From contig CACEMR010000009.1 in the NCBI GenBank assembly GCA_902560725.1, positions 1 through 58,992 of the forward strand: a stretch of 58,992 bases of DNA, in the 5' to 3' direction. Within the stretch, counting starts at the first letter, position 1; each line of letters opens with the position of its first letter. The notes below the pieces were generated by a model, which saw only the letters and a program-made list of their open reading frames with translations, was not told the DNA's origin and did no database searches. A program made the position numbers and the translations under genes. Shown here piece by piece: positions 1 through 8,326 of this stretch. Source of the DNA: an uncultured Alphaproteobacteria bacterium (GTDB lineage Bacteria; Pseudomonadota; Alphaproteobacteria; HIMB59; GCA-002718135).

Positions 1-608
1 ATATCATTCTTATTATCTTTTTTTAATTCATTACAAGCATCGTAAATTTCCTTAACGTTACTTTCAGTTCCTTTTGTCTTTATGATATTTTTTTTATCTT
101 CAACCCAATTATTAAGCCACTCAAATCTTTCATTACTCATTCCCTCTGGAAGTATAGCTATACTATTAAGTCCCATAATACGTGAAATAGCAACTCCACC
201 TCTGCAGTAATTACCTGTAGATGGCCAAACAGCTTTATGTTTTTCATAATCAAAAGTACCATTTAATATTCTTGGAAGTAAGCAACCATAAGCAGCTAAA
301 ACCTTATGAGCTGTTATTAAAGGAAAATATCTACCCATGTTTACAATGATTTGAGCTTTTACCCCTGTAAATTCTGATGGTAGTAAAATGTGCTCAGGTT
401 CATCTGCAAAACCTGAATGATCTTTTTTATTAAACCAATGCACTCTAAATAGATTTAATGGATTAGCCTCATTATTATTAATTTTTTTAAGAGAATTTTT
501 TATATCTTCATTAATAGTTTCAGGATTTTGCAATTCCTTAATACTTGGTAGGATAACCCCTTTTGATTTAAAGTAATTGGATGTTTTCTTAATGACAGCT
601 TGACTCAT
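1..608 (-). CDS. PLP-dependent fold-type II enzyme, partial (C-terminus outside window)
   Basis: The first 202 residues read without interruption from the ATG at 606-608, and the C-terminus is cut off by the window edge. The sequence has the look of the cysteine synthase/threonine synthase superfamily: a candidate PLP lysine in LITAHKVLAAYG and a glycine-rich phosphate-binding loop PSTGNYCRGG. It differs enough from cysteine synthase proper that I do not name a substrate. It starts 3 bp after the EutC-like stop on the same strand, so it is probably the last or a late gene of the operon beginning at 4409. A beta-elimination or beta-replacement step on an amino acid intermediate is a reasonable guess, not shown. 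Confidence 0.75.
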   Translation of the reverse strand, partial: MSQAVIKKTSNYFKSKGVILPSIKELQNPETINEDIKNSLKKINNNEANPLNLFRVHWFNKKDHSGFADEPEHILLPSEFTGVKAQIIVNMGRYFPLITAHKVLAAYGCLLPRILNGTFDYEKHKAVWPSTGNYCRGGVAISRIMGLNSIAILPEGMSNERFEWLNNWVEDKKNIIKTKGTESNVKEIYDACNELKKDNKND

Positions 609-611
609 AGA

Positions 612-1586
612 TTAAGTTTTAATACCTAAATTATGTTTTTTACAGATATTATATGTATATCTTGCTATTGCAGTATCTTGAACACCCGTTCCTGTCAAAT
701 CACATATTGTAATGTCTTCTTTATTTTTTCTTCCCAAAGTTGGATCAATTATTATACTGCCAAGATCATTGAATTTCTCATTAGATGAAATTAAATTTTC
801 CTTAATAGCATGGTTTAATTCTCCCAAGATAGTTGTTTGTGGCTGACTATCTGGAACATACTTATCACATAGTTTTATCATCATGGGATGTAATTCATTT
901 TTTTGCTCTGCATCAGATCCCATAGCTGTTATGTGAGTGCCCTTTTTAATCCAATCAAATTCTAAAAGTGGTTTTTTACTTGGTGTTGTTGTGATGATAA
1001 TATCTGATACACTTGCTAAATCCTTACAAGACTCTGATATGTTTATGTCAATTTTTAAATCTGTTAGATTATCTAAAAATTGTGTAACTTTAACTTGGTC
1101 GCGTGCCCATATATTTATTTTGTTAATTTTTCGTACTAACAAAATTGCTTTTAATTGTAATCTTGCTTGAATTCCAGCTCCAATAATTCCAACAGAATTA
1201 GCATCTTGATTTGATAAGTATTTAGAAGCTATTGCGCCTGCTATTGCGGTTCTCGTATCTGTTAAATATCCCTCATCTAATAAAACAGATTTTATAACTC
1301 CAGTCTTAGAGTCTAGAAGAACCATTAACCCATTACTAGATGGTAAGCCTAATTTAGGGTTGTCAAAAAAACCAGATGCTATTTTAATTGCAAAACTATC
1401 TAAGCCTTCAACATATGCAGCCTTAACATCTGATTCACCATGATATTTTTCAATATCAATTCTCATAATAGGTGGCATCACAGTTTTTCCTTTTGATAAA
1501 CTTATAAAAGCTTCTTCTATTATTGGTATTAGATCTTCATTAAGATCCACATGTTGAATAATATCTTTTTTTTTAAGGATGAGCAT
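612..1586 (-). CDS. eutC: EutC-like ornithine cyclodeaminase/mu-crystallin family reductase
   Basis: 324 residues, full length for the family. The family core is clear: GLDSFAIKIASGFFDNP (61-77, with Lys68 as candidate catalytic lysine), LTDTRTA (108-114), the NAD(P)-binding GIIGAGIQAR (133-142) and TGTGVQDTAIAR near 298-308. The overall match is to EutC of ectoine/hydroxyectoine utilisation. Relatives include ornithine cyclodeaminase and iminosuccinate reductase (BhcD), so the reaction is probably either ornithine to proline or NAD(P)H reduction of an imino acid made by the EutB-type dehydratase next door. The start overlaps the eutB-like end by 14 bp, indicating translational coupling. Family is firm; substrate is inference. 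Confidence 0.85.
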   Translation of the reverse strand: MLILKKKDIIQHVDLNEDLIPIIEEAFISLSKGKTVMPPIMRIDIEKYHGESDVKAAYVEGLDSFAIKIASGFFDNPKLGLPSSNGLMVLLDSKTGVIKSVLLDEGYLTDTRTAIAGAIASKYLSNQDANSVGIIGAGIQARLQLKAILLVRKINKINIWARDQVKVTQFLDNLTDLKIDINISESCKDLASVSDIIITTTPSKKPLLEFDWIKKGTHITAMGSDAEQKNELHPMMIKLCDKYVPDSQPQTTILGELNHAIKENLISSNEKFNDLGSIIIDPTLGRKNKEDITICDLTGTGVQDTAIARYTYNICKKHNLGIKT

Positions 1587-2536
1587 TGCTTAAAACTTTA
1601 TTGAATAATTCAGAGTCAATATTTCCTCCACAAATTAAACAAATTATATTTTTTCCAAGATGTGATGTTAATTTATCTTTAACAACCATAACACTTGTTG
1701 CCGCTGCTCCTTCAGATACTATTTTATGTTCCGTGAAATTCATTCTAATACCCTCTGCAATTTTTTCTTCACTAACTAATACGAAATCATCTACATATTG
1801 TTTTACAATGTTAAATGTAAATTTATTATCTAAACCAATGCTTCCCCCTAAGCAATCTGCTAAAGTCTCTACTTCATCAACATCTACAGGCTCTCCCTTT
1901 TGTAAACTTTCATACATAGATGGGCCTCTTTCCATAGACACAGCAATAATCTTTGTGTTAGGTTTTTGAAGTTTAATTGCTTGTGCTATTCCAGAAATAA
2001 GTCCACCACCTGAAGTAGGTATAATAACTGTGTCAACTTCAGGAAACTCCTTTAACATTTCAAGTCCAACAGTTCCCTGACCAATAATTATATCTTCATC
2101 ATCAAAGGGATGAATTAACGTAATATTTTTTTTCTTTTGAAAGTTGTTTGGCAAATATATCTGCTTCATCACTATTTTTACCAACTATCTCAACTTTTGC
2201 CCCTAAGTTTTCAATAGCTTCTTTTCTATATTTGGGAACCATTGATGACATATATATAGTTGATTGAATGCCTAATACTTTTGAAGCATAAGCTACTCCT
2301 TTTCCATGGTTTCCTGTAGAAACTGCAATAACACCTTTTTTCTTTTCTTGTGCATTTAAAGAAAGCAACTTATTAACTGCACCTCTTAACTTAAAAGATC
2401 CGGTAATTTGAAAATTTTCTAGTTTGAGTTTTACTTTAGAGTTTTTTGATAAGTATTGAGAGTTTACCAGTGGAGTATAATTAACATAAGGTAAAATTTT
2501 CTTATGTGCATCTTGTATTTGTTGAAGTGTAATCAA
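1573..2536 (-). pseudogene. eutB: EutB-like threonine/hydroxy-amino-acid dehydratase, +1 frameshift
   Basis: Two reading frames together encode one PLP dehydratase of 320 residues. The N-terminal part holds the PLP lysine Lys49 in ITGSFKLRG and the loop STGNHGKG; the C-terminal part holds PTSGGGLISGIAQAIK and the CGGN motif near the end. The frame breaks in a run of eight T at 2126-2133 (A8 in the coding strand). Removing one A joins KQLSKEK to NITLIHPFDD and leaves a length divisible by three. EutB relatives dehydrate 3-hydroxy amino acids such as threonine or beta-hydroxyaspartate, giving the imine a EutC-type partner could reduce. Because both halves are well conserved, I suspect a sequence error or slippage rather than decay. 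Confidence 0.8.
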
Positions 2537-2548
2537 TTTAAACCTGCA

Positions 2549-3306
2549 TCAATGTAATTTAAAAAGTTTTCCATAACCACCAATTTTGTTGTTTGTGTTT
2601 AATAAACGTAAAGAGTCCCATATAATAGCCTGACTACTTGAGATAATATTTGTATTTAAATTCTCTTCTAAATCTTCAATTAGATCTATAATTTTTTAAT
2701 GCCGTGCAAGAAACAAATAAACAATCTACTTCTTTTAAATCTATGGATGAAATTGTTTGTATTAAGCTATCTTGTGTGACCTTTGCAATTTCAGAGTCAT
2801 AATTTAAATTAAATGAACTAAAGGATTTAATATCAAGCCCTTGTTTAATTAAATAGTCATATACTTTGATATTTACATCTTTAGGATAAGGGGTAAGAAC
2901 AGCAATTTTTTTGAAATTCGATAATTTAAAAGCCTTAATTGCTGCAGTAATTGGAGTGGTTATCAAAGCATCTGCTTTAGATTTATGAATTTCAGATTTT
3001 ATTCTTTCTTCGCCTATCTCAATTGTACCGGAAGTACATCCATATGCGACTACATCAACTTTCTCATTTGGCAATATCTGGTTTGTTGTTTCATAAATAT
3101 AATCTGCCATCTTGATATAATTTTCATGAGTGAGAGGATTCAAAAATGGAATTCTATTAAAAAAAAATATCTATAGGTAAATTATTACATACTTTTCTAT
3201 AATCTTGTTCAATTGTGAAATCAGTTGATAAAGTTATAACACCTACTTTTTTGAAATTAGTATCTTTTAACTCAGCTTTAAAATTATTTTGATTAAAATT
3301 GTTCAT
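2549..3306 (-). pseudogene. eutA: EutA-like Asp/Glu racemase / maleate isomerase family protein, two frameshifts
   Basis: The start ATG (3304-3306) overlaps the amidinotransferase stop as TAATG. The frame breaks twice: in nine A at 3159-3167 and in six T at 2692-2697. Deleting one base at each site gives an uninterrupted 251-residue protein that ends in SSSQAIIWDSLRLL, the typical family C-terminus. The two family cysteines are present, Cys90 (VAYGCTSG) and Cys200 (FVSCTAL), spaced as in arylmalonate decarboxylase and maleate isomerase. The EutA partner of EutB and EutC belongs to this family. Both breaks are single extra bases in homopolymers, so the gene may be intact in the organism. Exact reaction unknown. 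Confidence 0.78.
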
Positions 3307-4409
3307 TATTGATTTGGAAAGTAATCTTCACATTCTCCTTCTCTATAAACATCTGTAGTTGCACAATGTAGGCTTCCACCAAAAGCATAAGCATCTCTAA
3401 AGGGAACAGGAATTACGTCCATACCGAAACTTTCCATTTGCTTAATCATTTTTTCCTCGGAAGCTTCAACGCATATTGTTTTTGGATTTAAAATCAAAAC
3501 ATTCATTGATAACCATATAGATGAATAACACATTGCCGGTGGAGTATTATGAATAGAAGGTGCGGCTTCATGAATCTCCCATTTATTATCATCAAATATT
3601 TTTCGTTGTTCATTTGATATTTTTCTATTGGGATTGATGATTATTACTCCTGGTTTAATTGGTGTAAAACATGCATCGATATGAGTTGGTATTAATTCTC
3701 CAGGTAAATTTATTTGGTGTACACGATGGTTTGGAAAATGTCTTTTTAACCAATTCAGGCCCTTTAAGTTAGATGTGAAATTGTTGTGATAAAATAAATC
3801 TTTACCAAAGCGCAAAACTTCTGCAGCATCAAAAAGAGGTTCTTGTTCTGTTAGTATCATATCTCTTTCCTGAATTTTTTTATGTCTTTCTTCTTCCGTA
3901 ATACCTGCTGGTAAATAATTTGGTTTATAAGTCTTTGCAGTTAAACGAGGTTTTGGTGCTGACTCCCATCTCATATTAGGATCTTCATCATAATATTTTT
4001 CGAGTAAAGGTCTGTAAGCAAGATACTCAAACCAACGACAACGATATGACATTGGAGCTTCCAGCATCTCATTACCTACTGTTAAAATTACATCTCTTGG
4101 AGGCATGGAACCAAATTGACCATCATTTTTCCAATCTGGAGTTTCAATTGCTTTCGTAAAATCTATTGGAGTTGGGCGATCAACTTTAACATTGTGAGAA
4201 TAAAGAATTTTAATAAAATTATCTAGTTGAATATTTGCCTTATCAATAGACTCTTTACTTCGAGGTCCGTGAGAGCCTGCCATTCCACTATCTTTACTTA
4301 TTTTAGGTTCCAATGCTGGCTCCATTGGGGGAACATTTGAATTTTCTACTGTACCTACAATAACATGCTTAAGTGGATCCCATTCATTCCAAGAATTTAC
4401 TATTGTCAT
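3306..4409 (-). CDS. Glycine amidinotransferase-like (AGAT/StrA family) arginine:amine amidinotransferase
   Basis: 367 residues, close to human glycine amidinotransferase along its length. The catalytic triad of the family can be placed: Asp204 in RFGKDLF, His243 in PTHIDACF and Cys349 in GGSLHCATTDV. These enzymes move the amidino group from arginine to an amine acceptor, releasing ornithine through a Cys-amidino intermediate. The acceptor here is unknown; glycine, GABA or another small amine are all possible. First gene of the minus-strand operon. A EutC/ornithine cyclodeaminase-family gene downstream could use the ornithine, and a divergent aldehyde dehydrogenase lies 42 bp away. Family assignment is firm, substrate open. 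Confidence 0.85.
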   Translation of the reverse strand: MTIVNSWNEWDPLKHVIVGTVENSNVPPMEPALEPKISKDSGMAGSHGPRSKESIDKANIQLDNFIKILYSHNVKVDRPTPIDFTKAIETPDWKNDGQFGSMPPRDVILTVGNEMLEAPMSYRCRWFEYLAYRPLLEKYYDEDPNMRWESAPKPRLTAKTYKPNYLPAGITEEERHKKIQERDMILTEQEPLFDAAEVLRFGKDLFYHNNFTSNLKGLNWLKRHFPNHRVHQINLPGELIPTHIDACFTPIKPGVIIINPNRKISNEQRKIFDDNKWEIHEAAPSIHNTPPAMCYSSIWLSMNVLILNPKTICVEASEEKMIKQMESFGMDVIPVPFRDAYAFGGSLHCATTDVYREGECEDYFPNQ

Positions 4410-4419
4410 TATAATTTCC

Positions 4420-4433
4420 TTAATCTAGATTAA
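4420..4433. promoter_or_regulatory. Perfect 14-bp palindrome between divergent genes (candidate operator)
   Basis: TTAATCTAGATTAA is its own reverse complement and lies in the middle of the only 42 bp separating the amidinotransferase and gabD-like starts. A dyad at that place is what a local regulator controlling both directions would bind. No regulator gene is in the window, and short palindromes arise by chance in AT-rich DNA, so this is tentative. Confidence 0.4.
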
Positions 4434-4451
4434 CTCTTATAATTAACACAT

Positions 4452-5903
4452 ATGGAATTAAACAAGAAATCACTCTTTAGAGAAAAATGTTTTGTAAATG
4501 GTCAGTGGTCAGATAGTAAAAAAGGTAATACTATAAAAGTTAATAATCCTGCTACTCTTGAAATTATTGGTAAAGTGCCAAACTTTTCAGCTGAGGAAAC
4601 AAAATCTGCAATAAATGATGCTGATGAAGCATTTCAGTCCTGGAAAAATACAACTGCAAAAGAAAGATCAATTATTTTAAAAAAATGGAGTGATCTTATT
4701 ATTGAAAATGTTGATGACCTGGCAAAAATAATGACTATTGAACAAGGCAAACCGCTTGCTGAAGCTAAAGGCGAAATATTGATGGGAGCCTCTTATATTG
4801 AATTTTATGCAGAGGAAGCAAAGCGAGTTTATGGTGATATTGTGCCTGATCCAAGACCAGGAAAAAGAATTGTAATAATCAAACAACCAGTTGGAGTAGT
4901 TGGAGCCATAACACCATGGAATTTTCCAAATTCAATGATTACCCGAAAATGTGCAGCAGCATTAGCTGTTGGGTGTACAACTGTAGTCAAACCAGCTAGT
5001 CAAACACCCTTTTCAGCTTTAGCAGTGGCTGAGCTTGCAAAAGAAGCTGGATTTCCTAATGGAGTTTTTAATATTATTACTGGTTCAGCAAAAGAAATAG
5101 GATTGGAATTAACTAAGAATCCAAAAATTAAAAAAATATCATTTACGGGATCAACTGAAGTAGGAAAAATATTAATGGAGCAAAGTGCTTCAACAGTTAA
5201 AAAGATTTCTATGGAATTGGGGGGTCATGCTCCTTTTATTGTTTTTGATGATGCCGATATTGATGAAGCAGTTGCCGGGGCTTTACAAAGCAAATTTAGG
5301 AATAGTGGACAAACATGTATTTGTACAAATAGGCTTTTTGTTCATGAAAGCGTGTATGATACTTTTTTACAAAAATTTACTAATGGTGTAAAAAAAATTA
5401 AAGTTGGAAATGGCTTGGATGAAGGAATTTTATCAGGGCCGCTTATAGATAAATCTTCATTAGAAAAAGTTATCGACCATGTTCAAGATGCTGTAAATGC
5501 AGGTGCTAAAATTGCTGTTGGAGGTGATGTACATCCTTTAGGAGGAAATTATTACCAACCAACAGTTTTATCAAATGTATCAACTAAAGCTAAAATAACA
5601 TTTGAGGAAACATTTGGTCCTGTAGCTCCAGTTTATAAATTTTCTAATGATGATGAAGTAATTAAAATGGCAAATGATACTCCTTATGGACTTGCTTCTT
5701 ATTTCTATTCACGTGATATTGGAAGAATTTGGAGAGTTGCTGAAGCTCTTGAATACGGCATTGTATCTGTTAATAATGGATTACCAACTATTCCTGAAGT
5801 GCCATTTGGCGGTGTTAAAGAATCAGGAATGGGTAGAGAAGGATCAAGATATGGTTTGGATGATTATTTAATTATAAAATATATTTCAATGGGTGGAATT
5901 TAA
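4452..5903 (+). CDS. gabD: Succinate-semialdehyde dehydrogenase-like NAD(P)+ aldehyde dehydrogenase
   Basis: 483 residues, standard length for the ALDH superfamily. Motifs: PWNFPN (155-160, Asn157), FTGSTEVGK (231-239), the general base Glu255 in MELGGHAP and the nucleophile Cys289 in SGQTCICTNR. SMELGGHAPFIVFDDAD and KFRNSGQTC match GabD closely, which oxidises succinate semialdehyde to succinate. It diverges from the amidinotransferase operon, so its aldehyde may come from that pathway, for example through GABA or a guanidino compound. It converges with the ROK kinase gene, and the two stop codons share the bases TTAA at 5900-5903. Related semialdehydes cannot be excluded. Confidence 0.85.
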   Translation: MELNKKSLFREKCFVNGQWSDSKKGNTIKVNNPATLEIIGKVPNFSAEETKSAINDADEAFQSWKNTTAKERSIILKKWSDLIIENVDDLAKIMTIEQGKPLAEAKGEILMGASYIEFYAEEAKRVYGDIVPDPRPGKRIVIIKQPVGVVGAITPWNFPNSMITRKCAAALAVGCTTVVKPASQTPFSALAVAELAKEAGFPNGVFNIITGSAKEIGLELTKNPKIKKISFTGSTEVGKILMEQSASTVKKISMELGGHAPFIVFDDADIDEAVAGALQSKFRNSGQTCICTNRLFVHESVYDTFLQKFTNGVKKIKVGNGLDEGILSGPLIDKSSLEKVIDHVQDAVNAGAKIAVGGDVHPLGGNYYQPTVLSNVSTKAKITFEETFGPVAPVYKFSNDDEVIKMANDTPYGLASYFYSRDIGRIWRVAEALEYGIVSVNNGLPTIPEVPFGGVKESGMGREGSRYGLDDYLIIKYISMGGI

Positions 5904-6790
5904 GACAACCAAGCTGCACCTCTAACACCACTGGAATCACCATGAATATTTTTAACTACTTTTGTATGAAGAGTATCAGTAAAAACATATTTTTTTAAAG
6001 CATTTTCAATATTTTGATAAATAAAATCAATATTTGACATTCCTCCTCCCAAAACAATAACATCTGGATCAAGTATATTACAAACTAAAGATAAGCCTCT
6101 TGCTAAATGATCTACATACTGTTCAAGAGCAGAAATACAGTCCGGATTTTGATTTTGAAAACCTTGTAGTATTTTATGGGAATCATAATTTTTATCAAAA
6201 CGTAAATTAAAGGTTGATGCAAAACCTGGTCCTGAAATATATGTTTCCATGCATCCATTTTTTCCACAATAACAATCTTTAACAAATTTCTTTTCATCAT
6301 CAGATCTGTTTGGAAGAGTAACATGGCCCCACTCGCCGCATATGTTGTTTCTACCTTGTAGAACTTTGTGATCAATCACAACACCGCCACCAACACCAGT
6401 TCCAATAATTACACCAAAAACTACTTTATAACCTTTACCACCACCATCCACAGCTTCAGACAATGCAAAACAATTGGCATCATTTTCTAAATTAATTTTT
6501 CTATTTAAAATTTTTTCTAAATCTTTTTTAAGTGGTTTACCATTAAGCCATATAGAGTTTGCATTTTTTATTAAAGCTGAATCAGCAGAAATTGCCCCAG
6601 GCATGCCAATGCCAATAGAGTTTACATTACCAAAAGATTGTTCAAAATTTTTTACTATTGAAATTATGCCCTTAATAGTGCCATCATAGTTTTTTTCAGT
6701 TTTAATTCTCTCACGTTTTAATTCATTACCATCAGAGTCAATAAGAATGCCTTCAGTTTTGGTGCCACCCAAATCAATACCTATTTTCAT
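5900..6790 (-). CDS. mak: ROK-family fructokinase/mannokinase
   Basis: 296 residues. The N-terminal ATP-binding GIDLGGTKTEG, the catalytic base Asp104 in ENDANCFALSEA and the ROK zinc site (His156, Cys173, Cys175, Cys180 in CYCGKNGC) are all present. Stretches such as SIWLNGKPLKKDL and FGVIIGTGVGGG resemble Escherichia coli Mak (YajF) more than glucokinase or NagK, so phosphorylation of fructose or mannose is the best guess. It ends convergently on the aldehyde dehydrogenase and follows bioY by 5 bp, probably as the last gene of the mgtE-gshA-gshB-bioY-mak transcript. Substrate is inferred from similarity only. Confidence 0.78.
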   Translation of the reverse strand: MKIGIDLGGTKTEGILIDSDGNELKRERIKTEKNYDGTIKGIISIVKNFEQSFGNVNSIGIGMPGAISADSALIKNANSIWLNGKPLKKDLEKILNRKINLENDANCFALSEAVDGGGKGYKVVFGVIIGTGVGGGVVIDHKVLQGRNNICGEWGHVTLPNRSDDEKKFVKDCYCGKNGCMETYISGPGFASTFNLRFDKNYDSHKILQGFQNQNPDCISALEQYVDHLARGLSLVCNILDPDVIVLGGGMSNIDFIYQNIENALKKYVFTDTLHTKVVKNIHGDSSGVRGAAWLS

Positions 6791-6795
6791 TAAAA

Positions 6796-7362
6796 TTATT
6801 TTTTAATAATTTTATGAATTGTTGGAATTAAGCTTACTGCTAATGCAATTTTAAATAATTCACTTGGAATAAATGGAAATAAACCTGCTGCTATTGCTTT
6901 TTCATAACCAATAATTGAGCCTAGATAAATAATTCCAATTGAAAAAATTATTATTGAACCGGCAACAAGTGATAACGTTGCTTTAAAATATGTTTTACTA
7001 AATCCTAAATTTGCTAAATAACTAATTGCAACTGAAGCAAATAACATTCCGTAAAGATAACCTGCGGTAGGTCCAATTAAATAAGCAATACCTCCGCCTG
7101 ATGCAAAAACTGGCAAACCTGCCGCACCTTCAAACAAATATAATGCGACTGTAGCAAAGGACAATCTAACACCATAAGTCATTCCTATTAAAAAAATAAC
7201 AAAAGTTTGCATTGTCATTGGCACAGGCCAAAAAGGAACTTGAACTTTTGAAGATATAGCTAATAAAAACGTTCCAAATAGAGCTAATAGAATATTTATA
7301 AGATTTGAATTTATGTTTTCAAAACTTTTTAACTTATTGATTAAAATTCTTTCATTATTCAT
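6796..7362 (-). CDS. bioY: Biotin transporter BioY (ECF S component)
   Basis: 188 residues with about six hydrophobic segments and the BioY signature regions: SSKVQVPFWPVPMTMQTF near 39-56, GAAGLPVFASGGGIAYLIGPTAGY near 80-103 and a C-terminal FIPSELFK. BioY binds and imports biotin across the cytoplasmic membrane, alone or with an ECF ATPase module; no bioMN genes are near. Its presence suggests biotin scavenging, which is common in streamlined marine bacteria. It lies 25 bp after gshB in the same direction. Confidence 0.92.
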   Translation of the reverse strand: MNNERILINKLKSFENINSNLINILLALFGTFLLAISSKVQVPFWPVPMTMQTFVIFLIGMTYGVRLSFATVALYLFEGAAGLPVFASGGGIAYLIGPTAGYLYGMLFASVAISYLANLGFSKTYFKATLSLVAGSIIIFSIGIIYLGSIIGYEKAIAAGLFPFIPSELFKIALAVSLIPTIHKIIKK

Positions 7363-7387
7363 AACTATGTCCTTTGATATTTTGTAA

Positions 7388-8326
7388 TTAAACTAATTTA
7401 TATTTTGCTTCAAGCTTATCCCAAAAAACTTTCTCTAGATTTACATTGTTTAATGTATTGATTTGCTTAATTCCTGTGGGAGAAGTAACATTAATTTCTG
7501 TCAAGTAATCACCAATAATGTCAATTCCTACAAAAAATAGATCATTTTTTCTCAGTTTTGGTCCAAGTTTATCAATAATTTCCTTATCTCGAAAAACTAA
7601 ATCTGTTTTACTTGGAATGCCTCCTGCATGAAAATTTGCTTTAATGTCACCATCTTTTGGAATTCGAGCAACAGATCCACAATATTCTCCATCAATAAGA
7701 ATTAACCTTCTATCGCCTTGATCAATTTCTTTAATATATTTTTGTATCATGATTGGTAAATCAAGATATTGTTTTAAAATATCTCGATTAAAATTTTGTT
7801 GATTGAATCTATGAATACCCACGCCACCATTGCCATAAAGTGGTTTAGTAATAATCTCATCAAAATTATCTAAAAAAATTAAAATATCATTAATATTTCT
7901 AGTTACAATTGTAGGGGGCATAAATTCTTTAAAATTAAATGTAAATAATTTTTCAGTGGCATTTCTTACTGCTGTTGGATTGTTAATTACTTTGGTAGTG
8001 TTTGGCAAAAGGTCTAAAATATATGTTGTCGTAATATAATTCATATCAAAAGGTGGGTCTTGACGTAAAAAAATGTATTTAAAAATTTTTAAATCTAATG
8101 TAATTTTTTTTGAAATATAATTGAAATAATCTTTTTCATCTAAATTTAATTTTACATAAAAACCTGATGCTTGAACATTATTATTTTTAATTATTAAATC
8201 ACTAGGATTATAATAAAATATATCATAATTTCTTTGCTGTGCCTCATAACCTATTAAAAAAGAGGTATCAAATTCATAATCAATACTCTCAATTTTATCC
8301 ATTTGAATTGCTATTTGTTTTTTCAT
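7388..8326 (-). CDS. gshB: Glutathione synthetase (ATP-grasp)
   Basis: 312 residues, typical GshB length. It begins KKQIAIQMDKIESI and carries the family blocks FLRQDPPFDMNYI (binding region), KPLYGNGGVGIHRF (ATP-grasp loop), DQGDRRLILIDGEYCGSVARIP and a final EINVTSPTGIKQI. It joins glycine to gamma-glutamylcysteine in the cytosol. The ATG overlaps the gshA stop by one base, so the two glutathione genes are translationally coupled and the pathway is complete in this window. Confidence 0.96.
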   Translation of the reverse strand: MKKQIAIQMDKIESIDYEFDTSFLIGYEAQQRNYDIFYYNPSDLIIKNNNVQASGFYVKLNLDEKDYFNYISKKITLDLKIFKYIFLRQDPPFDMNYITTTYILDLLPNTTKVINNPTAVRNATEKLFTFNFKEFMPPTIVTRNINDILIFLDNFDEIITKPLYGNGGVGIHRFNQQNFNRDILKQYLDLPIMIQKYIKEIDQGDRRLILIDGEYCGSVARIPKDGDIKANFHAGGIPSKTDLVFRDKEIIDKLGPKLRKNDLFFVGIDIIGDYLTEINVTSPTGIKQINTLNNVNLEKVFWDKLEAKYKLV

